The notes beneath the pieces were generated by a model. That model saw only the letters and a list, made by a program, of their open reading frames with translations. It ran no database searches and was not told the DNA's origin. A program made the translations under genes and the position numbers. A DNA stretch of 64,000 nucleotides from Euglena gracilis (taxonomy: Eukaryota; Euglenida; Euglenophyceae; Euglenales), in assembly GCA_039621445.1 (NCBI GenBank), contig CP154955.1:11830241-11894240 (forward strand), read 5' to 3'. Position 1 is the first letter of the stretch. The number at the start of each line of letters is the position of its first letter. Positions 20,730-33,545 of the stretch are shown here, in pieces.

Positions 20730-23295
20730 CCGGGCGAACGGCTCGGGAAGCGCGAACCCTGTTTCTGCCCGTCCGCTTATGGTATTTGGGCCGTGGAGAT
20801 TGGGGGGAGCTGGGGGGGTTTGCCCTTTGACTTTTTGAGAACAATTTTGCACAAAAATCCTTTCACTTTATTGGAGGAGTTTTGGTATCTTTTCTGCAGA
20901 GCGTATTTTTCACAGAGCTGAACCCCCCCTCTGGGCAGCTCATTGACTCCCACCTTGCCTGAGCCAGCAAGATTGGGGCCGATGGCCATGGTTGCCACCC
21001 CCCCCCCCCCCCCGGCCTGTTGAGCCCAACTTGGTCCCAACATGCCAACGAGCTGGGGGGGGGTCGGCGGCTTTTCACAGCTGAAGGAGATTTTGATTTT
21101 TTTTCTTCTTTGGGAAACAACACATTTTTTATGTCTTTTGCAGGGCATGAACCCCAGGTATATTTCACCTGTTTCTTCTTCCTTTATACTGCCATTTTAT
21201 CACTTATTATTGATTGATTGCCATCGTTTGTTTGTTTGCCAAATTAAAGCTCCGAGCCAGATTTTTCTGTGGATGTTGTTCTGACCCTGGAGGGTTGCTT
21301 CCAACGGGGACCGTTTCTTCCTCGTTAAACCTCTGTACGCAAAAGTGGACCTGGGTCTGGATGGGTGAAGGAGAGTTTAAATTTGGCGTGGAGATAGCTT
21401 TGTTTGGACTGGAGAACCAGGGTTGAGGCGGCAGTAACTCAGGTGGTACCCCCGCCCCCCACCACTGTTTTGATGTCAATAACGCTTTTCTGTGGAGCCG
21501 TCAGTGTGCCAGGGCTCAGGTCGTTGACCCCAACTGTTTGCTTCACTGCTGGCGCTTTGTGTGTGTTATTCAAGGTCAGCACCATTGGACGCATATGAAT
21601 CGTCCGAAATTGTTTTAAAAAAATCATCTCAGCGACTGTTTGTTTCTCAAGGATTTATTCATCACTTGCTGGTCTTGTTTATAGAACCCCTTTTTCTTTT
21701 GGTGTTGTTTCCACAATTCCATTCGCCACTTGATAATAAGAACCCCAAGTCGATTCCAATTCTTCCCATAATGCAATTCCCCCTGGAAAGGCTTCCCGCA
21801 ATCGCCCAGTCTTTATTCTTCTCTTTTTCTCTCTCTCTCTTTGTTTCTCTTGTCTCCTGCGTCCTCTGCAAATCTCTTTTGCATCCATGGATGCTCTTCC
21901 TTTACATACAATTTAAACCAGTCAGTCACTGACCCCAGGGGGGCGGGGGGGGGGTCAGCCACTGGAATCCAAGGGAAACTTGACCACAAACATGAAAGAA
22001 GGCCAAATGATTTTTCTGCCGGTGAATTTAATGTCTTTTTTTTGCCGATCCTCCCCACAGGGGGAGAGGATCAAAAACCAGCCAGTCAGACCCCTCCTCC
22101 CCCTGCCCTGTTTTTGGACTGGCCCAAGCTATTATTTTTGCCGGGGGGAATTATGAAGCCATCGCATCCCCTTGTGGTTTCAAACCACCCTCAAGTTCTC
22201 TGTGGTCTAGGCTTTCATGCATCCCAGGAAGGCGCCTCCCACACTTGTGTTCACTGGTTTGTCAGGAGACATCTCCGCGAGGTAATTTCCATCAATAACC
22301 CAAATATGCTCTGCCTTCCTTCTTTTCGGTCTGATTTCAAGATTGTCAAGGGTTTTATGTTTGGGAGGAACATGACATTTTTGGGAGCCATGCACACAAA
22401 CACACACACGCGCGCGCGCACACACACACACACAACGCACACACACAAATATGCGCGCACACACAGATTATTAGAAAACATTTTTTTCCAGAAAAAGAAC
22501 CACAAAAGCCTTTTCAAAAGTAAAAAAGGAAGTATGAAATTGTGCTCAAAAAGTGCACTCCAATGTGAGTTTTTACCTCCAAATGTCACCTAAAATTCAC
22601 CCCGAAAATTGCGTTTCCTGTGTGTTTGTGGGCTGGGGTGGGTTCGCCAAAACAAAGCCCCCAACTTTAAAGTGTGTTCTGTGTTCTCCCCATCTTGCCT
22701 CCTTTTTCCTGAGTTGGGTTCCATCTCGCTGAGACTTCACTTCTTTCCCCCCCTCTCCCCCCCCTCCTCCTACTGCAGCCCCCTGTGCCCTCTTCCCCCC
22801 GGCCTGCCTGCCTCGATGCCGGAATTCAGCACCCAGGCCTCCCTGCAGTGCTCTGCCTGCAGCCGCTGCCTCGGCACCCCAGCGGCCAGGGCTGGCCTGT
22901 GGAGCCGAGAGCATAAATGACAGCTAACTCCCAACAATTTGATGATTTTCAAAACAATCTTCTTTTCTTCGCGAAAGTTTCAAAAAAGTTGTCTCCGTCC
23001 AGATAAATAAACACACCCACTATTAAATAACCGTCATTGTGTTCATTCTAATTCCAGGCCACCGAGGGGCGTTGGTGGTGTTTTTACACTTCTTTGAGAA
23101 AAACCAATGCTCTGGGACCAGAATCTAATGTTTTATCCAGCGGTTTCGACCCCTGAGATTCACTTGGTTTCGCAAACACCATTCGCCCCAGACTCCAACT
23201 ATGGAAAATGAGCTGCAAACCTGCAAACCCACCCAATTTCTACGCGACTTTGGGCGCTAAATTCCCCGGGGGGTGGGGGGTGCGCCCGTCCCACC
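20730..23295. other. intergenic or intron, no supported gene
   Basis: Mixed T-rich and G/C-tract sequence with a short CA/CGCG microsatellite at 22398-22455. No frame combines splice sites with protein-like composition. Confidence 0.5.
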
Positions 23296-23300
23296 GAAAA

Positions 23301-24330
<1,030 letters not shown>

Positions 24331-24398
24331 CCACCCCTGCCCGGCGTCCTCACCACAAGCTCCCTTCCCTCTCTCCGCTGGGGGGCGGCCCTGCCGCC

Positions 24399-24511
24399 GT
24401 GTATCATAGACGACAGTTACTTCCTGCGGGGCAAGCCGGCCTTCCTGCTGCAGGACCTGCTGCTGGAGGGCTGCCCGCTGAGCGCCGTGGAGAAGCGGGC
24501 GATGCGCAGCG
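24399..24511 (+). CDS. likely internal exon, unrecognised gene 3
   Basis: The frame reads CIIDDSYFLRGKPAFLLQDL and LLEGCPLSAVEKRAMRSG with very high third-position GC, a convincing folded-protein composition, and a GT donor at 24512. At the 5' side no good AG is placed, but CTG followed by five bases precedes the exon, matching the nonconventional intron 3' end seen at 46, 48.9 and 60.0 kb. Family not recognised. Confidence 0.6.
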
Positions 24512-24539
24512 GTGCGCCGAACCCTGCCCCCCCCCCCCG

Positions 24540-25940
24540 CACCGGTGAAGGGGCAGGGACTGGCGTCCCGAACCAGCCTTTTTTTGCTGTTTTTGGGCAT
24601 TTCGGGGCAAAAATCGAATTTTTTTTTACAATATCTCCAAAATGGTGGCTGGGTCTTGATATCCGGGTCTAGGCGTGCAGCTGTTGGCCCCCCCCCCCCC
24701 ATATTCTCTTTTGGTCCTTGACCTCTGCGCTGCCATTTGGGCGGTGTCAGAGAGCTCGTTTTCTCCCATAAAAGGATTGCTACCTCTCCCTCCCAGATGT
24801 CTTCCCCTCCTCTTCATTGCACCAACTAGGCCTGTCAAAAGTTGGCCAACCAGCTTTTTGGGGATTTTCCAAAATCACGAATAATCACAAATAATCACGA
24901 ATTACTGCGAACAACCACAAATAGTTATGAATGAGACTTTCTCCCATTTATGAACGTTTCCCTCTGAGAATGGCTTTTCTGTCAAGGATTAAGTTCACTC
25001 AAAAGGGAAAACAAATATGGACAAGGGTGGCAGCTACTCTCCCCTTTGTCTTTTGTTCTCTCCCATTTCCTCTCTTGCTCTCCTCCCTCTCCTCTCTGCT
25101 TCCGTCAACCCATGATGTGGTATTTTGCAGGATTTTGTGAAAATTGCCAGATTTTGCAGAATCCTGCAAAAAAAAAAAACAGTTTGAGAATGATTGTAGA
25201 GGTGCCAGGGTCAAACTCATTTTTTTTTGGCATTGCCAGCAACTTTGGGGTCCTTCAACTTTTGTCCATTTTGGCCAATGGTCCATGATTTTCTTCCATT
25301 GCTGCACCATTATTTGGCCATTTCAGCCATTTTGGCCAATTTTGGGATACAGATACATATATTTTCATTGTGTTTCTGCAGTTCTTCCCCATTCATGCAA
25401 ACATGTCCTCGTGGCCCACCCTGCAGCGGACCCTTCAGGATAGTAGTTCGTCTCAATCATCATGACCCATTGCCAAGACTTTATCCTCTTCCTCCTCTAT
25501 TGTGCAGCATGACAGCTTGCACAACACCAGCCATCTGTTTCTCCCAAACCCACATCCCACACACTTTTTCATTAGGAATAAAACGGGGGAGGAGATGGAG
25601 CAGTGACTCTGAGAACGAAAACACCACAAAATTGAACCGTATCACAGCTGTGTACGGTTGTTTTGCGCATGAAAAGTGAAAATGACGCTTTTTTGGTAGC
25701 ACAAATAGCCACAAATAATCACAAATGACACAAATCAGAATCAAGGGTGGTCAGCACAAATTTGTGGGAATCCCTGGTTGCAAACTTGGTCCCCCAAGGT
25801 TGGTCCCCCCGGCCTAACATTCCAACCCCATCTACTCCCCAGCCCTACCGTAATTGTGCCCGCACCAAGGGCCCAGGGGAGGGGGGAGGTATTTTTTTGA
25901 AACCCCTCGTCCCATCGAGGCTCGGTGGGAAGGGCTTCCC
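24540..25940. other. intron-like sequence
   Basis: T-rich and A-rich sequence with no supported gene. Short (AAATAATCACAA)-type repeats occur near 24880-24930 and 25700-25740. Confidence 0.5.
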
Positions 25941-25951
25941 CGCTCCCTCAG

Positions 25952-26093
25952 GGACGTACGACATCTCCTGGATCCAGTGCGGGTGCGGTGTCTCGTTGGG
26001 CTTCTTGTATCACGAGCGGGGCGTTGCCTACCAGTATGGCGGGGCATGCACCGTCGAATTCCTCAGGTTCGGATGCCGGACGCTCAGTGTCAG
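25952..26093 (+). CDS. likely internal exon with possible Yippee/CULT-like zinc-binding segment, gene 3
   Basis: CAG ends at 25951 and a GTTAGG donor lies at 26094. The peptide GTYDISWIQCGCGVSLGFLY continues HERGVAYQYGGACTVEFLRF. The pattern W-x-x-C then S-L-G-F-x-Y resembles the second zinc knuckle of Yippee or CULT (cereblon) domains. The usual C-x2-C is not exact here (C-G-C), so this is tentative. Composition and splice sites make the exon itself more secure than the family call. Confidence 0.6.
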
Positions 26094-26559
26094 GTTAGGC
26101 TGGCCGTCTTGCGAAACACAAACACTTTCCCGGCCCAGCCAAAACACAGTCCACCTCTGGCATCATCTTTTTGAGCCTTTTCTGAGAAATGGCACCTTTT
26201 TTTCACCAGAACTGCAGACTTGGTGAAAATGACCGGAGGAAAATTGTGCGAGAGGATGCTTGAGTTTACTTCTTGCACTCCGACCAGGTGATTTGCAATC
26301 ACTGCCTGCACCTCCACGCCCACATCTGCACCAGAATTTTTGTATATGTCTGCTCCTGTCAGCTGTTTCCTCACCGTTGCCTTTTCTCAATTTTTTTTGT
26401 GCATTTGTTCATATGTTTGCATACATTTTTTTTGATTCATACACATTTTTGTGGGTTTTCACCATTTTGCCACTCTGTGACTTCTCTGCAAGACTGATTT
26501 CTTTCTTACTCAAATGAACCGTGATTTCACACGAGCTGTTTGTGCGGTGCATTTCTGCC

Positions 26560-26820
26560 TGTCCGTCCGTGTGTGCCCCCCCCCCCCCGAGACATGGCAA
26601 TAACGGGACCCTGCCACCCCCTCCCAGATCTCACACGTAACGCTAACCCGATCCCCAACCCCAACCCCGATCCTGACCCCATCCCGAACCTCAACCCGAT
26701 CCCATACCCCAACCCCATACCAAAAAAAACCCCTTCCCCGAACCCCAGCCTGCCTCTCAGAATATCCCGATTGCACACAACCCCCCCTCCAATCACCCTC
26801 CCACCACCCCCTCCCCCGGG
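26560..26820. repeat. degenerate C-rich AACCCC/GATCC repeat, copy 1
   Basis: Begins with CCAGATCTCACA and continues as irregular AACCCCGATCC units. A second copy with the same lead-in is at 48140-48240. It is not a uniform telomere repeat. Confidence 0.7.
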
Positions 26821-27045
26821 TTCAAATATAAGCAACCGGTTGCTTGGATTTGAATTGGTTACACACAGGGCTGTACGGTAATTTCTGAAACCCTATTGGT
26901 GGTGGGTGGGGGGGGTCGACCCCCCCCCCACCAGACCTTCCCAGACCACCAGACCACCAGACCACCAGACCACTAGACCCAGCCTTGGCAAGGACATGGC
27001 AAAGGCGGGGGAAGGATCAAAAGGTCAGGCCAAAGGAAAGGGGAA
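26820..27045 (+). repeat. dispersed repeat, copy 1 (AAATATAAGCAACCGG to AAAGATCAGG)
   Basis: Shares with 29440-29660, in the same order: AAATATAAGCAAC, GGGCTGTACGGTAAT, GGTGGTGGGTGGGGGGGTCG, a run of CCAGACC and a CATGGCAAAGGCGGGGGAA block. Confidence 0.8.
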
Positions 27046-27099
27046 AGATCAGGTCAAATCGCAAATCGCGTGTCCCCCGGCCCCCGGGGAGGCCGGGCC

Positions 27100-27178
27100 C
27101 CGGCGGCGGGGTGTACGGCGACGCCTTCGCCTACAAGCTGGGCAAGGCCGTCATCGCCCAGGACGCGCTCATGATCCG
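27100..27178 (+). CDS. likely exon, gene 3
   Basis: The GC-biased frame contains GVYGDAFAYKLGKAVIAQDA followed by LMIRS. A GT lies at 27179. The acceptor is not clear and the 5' boundary is approximate. No family recognised. Confidence 0.5.
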
Positions 27179-27649
27179 GTCGGTCGTCACGCCGGTTCAG
27201 CCGCCCCCGCCCCCGCCATTTCGGGGATGGGCCGCCGTGCCCCCACGGCGATGAGCGCGAGGTTTCCCGGCGCCCCTCGTGGGCTGAATGCCTGTTGGGC
27301 CGTACTCCACCCTCCGGCATTGTGATATGTGAGGTGGTTGGGTCTGCATACCTGACCCCTCCCCCCGTCAGCTACTGGAGTCAGCTTGGCCCCCCAAAGT
27401 TGGTCGACCTGGTCTTTCGGTGCCACACCGACGAGCTTGGGTTGGGGATAGGACCGTAACGTTAATATACATGATATATAATATTATATATATATATATT
27501 ATAATATATTATAATTATTATATGTAATAATATATGTGATATATGTAGTATTAATATATATGTCAGCAAGCTACAACTTGGCCCGCGGGTCAAGTAGTAG
27601 CTCAGGTGGTGGTCCGGGTGGTAGCTCCCGCGCCCCGCCGGTCCCCCCG

Positions 27650-27790
27650 GTTCTCCCCCCTTAGTTGCACTAAGGCTTCTTGTCTGTTTATGCCCGGCGC
27701 TAGCTTCGCTTCCGGCCCAGTTGTGTGTGGTGAGTGGCCAGGGACCAGTGCTCCTGTTTGCTCCACCCGGCCGGGTGAGCAACCCCCCCC
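27650..27790 (+). repeat. dispersed repeat, copy 1 (CTTAGTTGCACTAAGG to GGTGAGCAA)
   Basis: Closely matches 30350-30490, sharing AGGCTTCTTGT, TTTATG, GGCGCT, GCTTCGCTTC and GGTGAGTGGCCAGGGACC in order. Confidence 0.8.
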
Positions 27791-27799
27791 CCCCCCAGG

Positions 27800-27958
27800 C
27801 GTCGTTCCGCAATGTCGCGCCGCCGCCCCCCGCCCCGGCCCCGGGCCCCTCCGCCGCCCCCGCCGCGCTGACGTCGGGGGTCCTCCGGCCGCCGCCGCCG
27901 CCCGCGGTGCTTAAGCCGGCGGACAGCCCAGTCCCCCCGGCAACCCCGCCCAGGAGCC
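27800..27958 (+). CDS. likely proline-rich exon, gene 3
   Basis: A C-tract and CAG end at 27799. The frame is ASFRNVAPPPPAPAPGPSAA with further Pro/Ala, then PADSPVPPATPP. Strong GC third positions. A disordered linker is likely. The donor is not defined. Confidence 0.4.
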
Positions 27959-28149
27959 AGGCCCAGTTGTGCACCACAGCGAGACGGCCACAAGGGCCAG
28001 CTGGGTATAGCGTGAAGGCAGCTGTGCGTGTAATATAAGCCACCCCCCCCCCCCTCTTAGAAGCCCCCAAGTAAGCAAGTAAGCATGTAAGCACCCTTTG
28101 GCCGATTATCGGGCGACACCCAAATATAAGGCAACCCCTGACTGGGCGA

Positions 28150-28480
28150 TACAAAGGAATTTTCAGGAAAACGGGGCGCTGGCGGGTCGAAAAACGCTCA
28201 TTTTCGGCTCAAAAACAGTTTTTCCGGGTCCAGAAGGCCCAAAAACATCGTTTTGGGCAATTTTTTTTCGATTTTTTTCGACTTTTTTTGACCCGAAAAT
28301 GACCCAAAGTCCATAGGATTCGGGCCCAAAACGGGGGGCCGGGGGCCAAAAAAAAAAACGTTCGTTTTCGACTCGAAAACACTTTTTCCAGGTCCGGGAG
28401 GCCAAAAAACATGCTTTTGGGCCAATAAATTTTTTTCCCTTTTTTGGATTTTTTTTCGACTTTTTGTCTGAAAACGGCTG
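28150..28480. repeat. degenerate repeat preceding the 28.5 kb array
   Basis: Two related blocks with AAAACGCTCATTTTCGGCTC-type and CCAGGTCCGGGAGGCC-type motifs, separated by T-rich tracts. Confidence 0.5.
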
Positions 28481-29125
28481 AGTCTGACAGTGGAAAAGGT
28501 GTACATGATGTCCCAAATTGGCCGAAAAATGGTCGTATCTCGGGCTAGGCGGGGAGTTGCGGGGAAATCAAAATACCGGTAAATGGGGCGTTCCAAGGGC
28601 TTCAAATTAGGTCTCCGGACATTTCCTTTGAGTTTGCATCATTTTCGAGAAATTTTGAAAACATTGATTTTTTGACCCCCCCACCCCCCGAAAACGGCGA
28701 AGTCTGACAGTGGGAAAAGTGTACAATACGGCCGAAAAACGGCCGTATCTCGGGCCAGGCGGGGAGTTGCGGGGAAATCACAATACCGGTAAATGGGGCG
28801 TTCCAAGGGCTTCAATTTAGGTCTCCGGACATTTCCTTTGAGTTTGCATCATTTTCGAGAAATTTTGAAAACATTGATTTTTTGACCCCCCCACCCCCCG
28901 AAAACGGCGAAGTCTGACAGTGGGAAAAGTGTACAATACGGCCATCTCATCTCGGCCGAAAAACGGCCGTATCTCGGCCGAAAAACGGCCGTATCTCGGG
29001 CTAGGCGGGGAGTTGCGGGGAAATCACAATACCTGTAGATAGGGCGTTCCAAGGGCTTCAATTTAGGTCTCCGGACATTTCCTTTGATTTTGCATCATTT
29101 TCGAGATATTTTCAAAATGTCGTTT
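28481..29125 (+). repeat. three-copy tandem repeat of about 215 bp
   Basis: Units start at the AGTCTGACAGTGG motif (28481, 28701, 28911) and share CGTATCTCGGGCTAGGCGG, GGGGCGTTCCAAGGGCTTCA and CATTTCCTTTGAGTTTGCAT. The third unit carries an extra local duplication of CGGCCGAAAAACGGCCGTAT. Confidence 0.92.
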
Positions 29126-29439
29126 TTTGGGCCCAAAATGGCAGAGTCCAAAGGGGGGGGGGCTTATCCAGGGGGGCGGGCCAATCCTCCCCAGTTTGGA
29201 CCCCTTCGCGCGTGAATAACTTGCGCCTGGCGGGGAGTTAGGGGTCATATGGCGGTGATTCGGAAACTAGAAATCCAGTCGCTCGCGACTGGAAAAAAAA
29301 TTCTGGGAATGAGGCCGGGGTCATGGTGATAATCCGCGGTTTTCACGGTCTACCCAGAGGGGGGGGGGCGGGGGGGGGTTGGACCCCCCCTTTTCCCCAG
29401 GGGTAAGCTTCGCTCTTACTCTAAAGAGATAAGAGCTCA

Positions 29440-29660
29440 GCGACCCCCAAATATAAGCAACTGGTGCTTACATTTGGGTTGGTTACATACAGGGCTGTAC
29501 GGTAATCCCTGAAACCCCATGGGTGGTGGGTGGGGGGGGTCGACTCCTCCCCCCACCAGACCTTCTCCCCAGCCTTGGGTACGTGGTAAGGCTGACTAGA
29601 TACATGGCAAAGGCGGGGGAAAGGTCAAAAGATCAGGTCAAAGGCAAGGGGAAAGATCAG
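29440..29660 (+). repeat. dispersed repeat, copy 2
   Basis: Second copy of the repeat at 26820-27045 in the same orientation, diverged by scattered substitutions. Confidence 0.8.
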
Positions 29661-30162
29661 GGAATACCATAAAAGCCAACTCTACTTTTAACCTCCCCTC
29701 ATCCAAAAAACCCCACCGAACAGAGAGGGAACATGGTGAAGGAGCGTGAGACGAAATGTGCAAAAAAGTGATGTGGTGTGCCGCAATGGTGGATATCACA
29801 ATGGAAATCATGAGTCAAAATGTTTTAACATTACTCAAAATACATTTGAACAACCTCATCCAGTGCAAAGACACCTGTTTAGTAATCTCTGAGGGGGATT
29901 TTCCAGTATCCCCCAAAAATGACCAGCGGTGGTACATTTTTGGGCAAATGGATGGTGGTTTGCGAATAACATAGTGGGATGTCAATACAGAACTTCGGGT
30001 GGTCAAAGATACCTGTGGGTGGGACGAGAAAAGGGAAAACATACGCTTGGTACACTTTGAAAGTTTCAAGTTCCATTATTTTTGGTGCATTTTGGGCCGG
30101 TTTGATGGTTTAAGTTTGACCGACAGTTCCTTGCCTCACACTCCTGCCATAACCCACACAAG

Positions 30163-30281
30163 CCAAGTCCCATGCCCTAAAACGGGCCGCCTCGCCACGG
30201 CCCCTGCCCCCGACGGGGGAGGGGGAGGAGTTTGTGCTGGTGGAGGACGACACGGGCGAGGACGTCATCGCACTGGACTGA
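30163..30281 (+). CDS. likely terminal exon, unrecognised gene 3
   Basis: An ACAAG acceptor ends at 30162. The frame LKRAASPRPLPPTGEGEEFV continues LVEDDTGEDVIALD with TGA at 30281. Third positions are almost all G or C, and the acidic C-terminus is distinctive. Exons at 24.4, 25.95, 27.1 and 27.8 kb on the same strand probably belong with it. Product not recognised. Confidence 0.6.
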
Positions 30282-30349
30282 GACCCTACCCCGCCGAGGC
30301 TGCCACCCCCCCCCCCCCGATTCCACTTCAGTGGGGGGACTTCCTACCC

Positions 30350-30490
30350 CTCCCCCTTAGTTGCACTGAGGCTTCTTGTTTGTTTATGGCCGGCGCTGGC
30401 TTCGCTTCTGGCCCAGTTTGTGTGGTGAGTGGCCAGGGACCCCTCACACCAGTGCTCTTTTGTTTACTCCCCCTGGCTGGGTGAATAACA
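30350..30490 (+). repeat. dispersed repeat, copy 2
   Basis: Second copy of the repeat at 27650-27790, same orientation. Confidence 0.8.
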
Positions 30491-30668
30491 CTGGGGTAAT
30501 TCCTACCCCCCCCCCCCGGCAGGACACACCCCCCTTTCCTCCGCCTCGGTGAATTTGCGGGGGCCAACTGGTACTCGTGTCCCCACTTCGAATGTGACTT
30601 CGCCCGTTCCACTGATTGAGAGCTGTCAGATTGAGGCCAGCCTTTGCCCGCCTTCAGGGGTGTCCCAG

Positions 30669-31192
30669 GCGACGTGTTCGTTTGGACCCCCCATTCTTCG
30701 ATGACCCGGATGTGCCGGCCTCCTTTCGTTGCTCTCAACTGGACCTTCAACCCCCTGAACGGAAGTCCGCCGTCGCCGGGCACCGACCCCACCGTCTGCT
30801 CCAGCCTCGGCCCCCCTCTCGCCGTGCGCCACCCGTTCCTGGCCAGTCCTCACAGCCTGTGGGTCAGTGGGTGCCAGACACGTTGCTGCTGTCCGATTGG
30901 CTCTGGGGCTGGCAAACCGGCACACCGGTGTGTCTTCGACCCCGGAAGCAAACACAACAGCATCAACACAACAGGCCCCGCTGAAGTGCCCTGCCACACC
31001 TGTTGCCCCTTCCACAGAAACCGGCATCCATTCCCCCCTGCCAGGCGGCGTCGGGGAATCAGCGTCACAAGGACAGGGGACTGCCTCCCTTTGACGCTGG
31101 GTGGCAGGCAGCCTTATCCCCCGGCCCAGACCGGCTACTATTTTTTTTATGCACCTCCTGTCCTGGTTCTCTTCCCCGCGGCTTTCTGTTAA
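30669..31192 (+). CDS. possible Cys-rich exon, unrecognised gene 4
   Basis: An open frame after CCCAG at 30668 has about 75 percent GC third positions over its first 110 codons. It includes FVALNWTFNPLNGSPPSPGT, SLWVSGCQTRCCCPIGSG and AEVPCHTCCPFHRNRH, suggesting a cysteine-rich secreted or surface protein. Two other frames and the minus strand are also open, so the coding call is not secure. It would end at TAA 31190-31192, or splice before. Confidence 0.4.
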
Positions 31193-31199
31193 TGCCCTC

Positions 31200-33175
31200 C
31201 CTCCATCCTGCTCAATGAGCCCTATTCTCGCGATTTCCAGGCGGGGTTCCAAACAGGTTGCTGCACAATCACCGTCGACATCTCCCAAGGTGAAGGGTTG
31301 ACTGGGGGGGGATGGGGGGTCGCTTCAATCCTAAGCGGCGACGAGAAAAAATACCGATTGTGCATGTGTCCATTTTTTGTATGTATCCCCCCGGGAAACT
31401 GTCATTTCCGTGTGCCTTCTCTTCAGGGCAGGTAAAATGAACATCTCCAAAACTAACAAATACCCCATCCTGACGGCAAGCGTCCAGTTTTTTCTGACCT
31501 GTAGCTGGACTGGGGAAGGGCAAACGCTGTGTTTTTCCGGGGTCTGCCCCTCCCACAGTGGACAGAGAGCCATGCTCTCCCTCCCCACAGTCCTGACCTC
31601 CAGTCGCCGGCAATGCTCCTCGCCCCGTCCTCTCGCCGCTGCCCATTCCGACATGGCCCTGAACACGAAATCACCCCCTCCCCGGACACAAATGCCATCT
31701 CTGTTTACCCCATTTGACGGTGACGCAGTTGAGGAGGGGTCACCCTGCCACCCCTGTGTTTGCTCGGGGGGCCTTGCCGGTATCCAGACATTTCCCCGCC
31801 GCCATTGGCGCATCCATCTTGCCAGGTGTGTATGGAAAGCCATATAATTTTAAGTATGTCATATGTGTATTTTTTTTGCACATGTGGCAAAGGTTGCGCA
31901 TTTTCATTTTATTGTATTTTTCCCAGTCATTTTTAGGCTTCTGGTGGGAAAGGGAAATGATTTCGATTCTGAAAAATTCCGCATCTGGATCAGATTTTCC
32001 AACAAAAGTTTTCTCCATTTTTTTTGTCATTTTCGATATTTTTTGACCTGCTAGTTGCAGATTTTGAGGCCAGTTTGCTCCCAAGTTACAAAGATCATGT
32101 TTACATATTTTTTGTCAGTCAAAATGGTCACTTCATTGCTACAACCCCATGAAAAAAATTTCACCTTGGATGTGCGGATTTCCCCACCCATGTTTCTTTC
32201 CACCGAAATTCTTCAGCAACACCGGAACAGGAAGAAACTTTTGGTTTCGAGGTCAGAGGGTGACGCTGGTTTTGGTTGGGTGGTCTCCAGGACCCCACCA
32301 GGCTTTCCATCCAAGCCTGCCTCTTCCTCCCGAGGCGGCTGTCTCACCCCCGGCCTCCGTTCTGCTTCGCTCGCCGGCCGAGCCCCACGCCGGGCAGAAC
32401 TTGGCGTTGTAGTGTGGTCGTGTGCCGCCGCCTTCACCGCTGGCACACCGCCACAGACGCCACCGTGTAACATAGCGACCCCTGCAAGGCCATCTCCGAG
32501 CCTTCCTCCGGCAGCGTTGGGGGAAGAAAGAATCAGTGATGGAAGGCAGCGAACGCTTTTCTACCTTGAAACACAATCTGCAATGAACGAGGGAGGGGGG
32601 TCATTTCTGAGGCGCTTCTCCGTTGAGCGTTTGGTGGGTTATCACCTTGACGGTCATCACCCACCTTCTCATTAAGATTCCCTAGCACTCCTGCACATGG
32701 GATGGGAGCTGTTCTGTTTGGCCGAATTTGTGGGGAAAACCCTGCTTTGCCTCCGAACGGTCTTTCACAACCTGACTGCCAACCACTCCCACCCCCTGCC
32801 CCACGGCCGGAGGAGGCCTTCCCCAACCAATTGTAGCGTAGTTTGTCCCAGGAGAGCATGCCAACCATTATCCCAGTCATCATGACCTGGTAATCATCAT
32901 AATCTCCAGCATCAGTGGCGTGGGCTGATTTACATGCCTGTGTGCAGCACAATTTTTTTTTAACTTTCATGACCCAGGGGGTGGATGGGTGGGTGGGTCC
33001 TGGCCCCCCCCCCCCGGGTCGGGCTGAGGAGTGGGTCCCCCGCCAGAGGCGGGGTTTTATTCTATTTTCGGCACGAATAGGCGAAAATTTTTTTGGCACC
33101 CCAAAATTGACCCCAAAAGCGGGTCCCCTCCCCCCTTCCCCCCAGGGGCCCCCCCCCCAAGGGGGGGGGGGGGGG
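31200..33175. other. intron-like region with one possible short exon
   Basis: T-rich sequence. A GC-biased frame at about 32334-32472 (RTWRCSVVVCRRLHRWHTAT, stop at 32472) may be a terminal exon, but an overlapping frame is equally GC-biased. Nothing else supportable. Confidence 0.35.
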
Positions 33176-33177
33176 GG

Positions 33178-33545
33178 TCCGGACCAGACCATTGCTTAAC
33201 ACCTGTCCCACCCCACCCGGGGGGGTGACTGACTGGTTTTTTTCAGAGTGACTGACTGGTTTTTTGGCCGTGACCCCCCTCCCGTGGGGGTGGGGTAGGC
33301 CAGAAATCACCCAAAAGTGGCTGAGTGGCCAACCAACCGGAGCCGATTCTGCCGGAGAGAAATTCGGCCAAAAGTGGCCTTGAAAGGCCAAAAAGTGACT
33401 GGTTTTCCTGAGTGGCTGACCCCCCCCCCCCCCGGGGGTAAAGTGACTGACTGGCTTGGCCGAAAAAAGTGACTGACTGGTTTTTTCGGAGTGGAAAGTG
33501 AACCCACCCCCCGGGGGTCGCTAAGCAATGGTATGGTCCAGGCCC
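33178..33545. mobile_element. small TIR element with GTGACTGACTGGTTTT repeats
   Basis: The left end GGACCAGACCATTGCTTAA (33180-33198) is matched inverted at 33521-33540. The interior holds several GTGACTGACTGGTTTTT motifs. The same motif recurs at 20208, 21925 and 41400-41455, so these are members of one non-autonomous family. Confidence 0.75.

Noticed and set aside
21561-22593. Long plus-strand open frames of 120-250 residues
   Set aside because: They cross G/C tracts, a CA repeat and T-rich intron-like sequence with no codon bias or recognisable motif.
26640-26760. Possible internal telomere sequence (AACCCC-like)
   Set aside because: Units are irregular, with GATCC and CATACC interruptions, and there is no run of one exact telomere unit.
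29756-30118. Open frame with MVDITMEIMSQNVLTLL
   Set aside because: No splice sites or family match. It could be an eroded element but I cannot support a call.
30626-31288. 220-residue minus-strand open frame
   Set aside because: The region is GC-rich and open in three frames. Third-position bias favours the plus-strand frame, so the minus ORF is probably a shadow.
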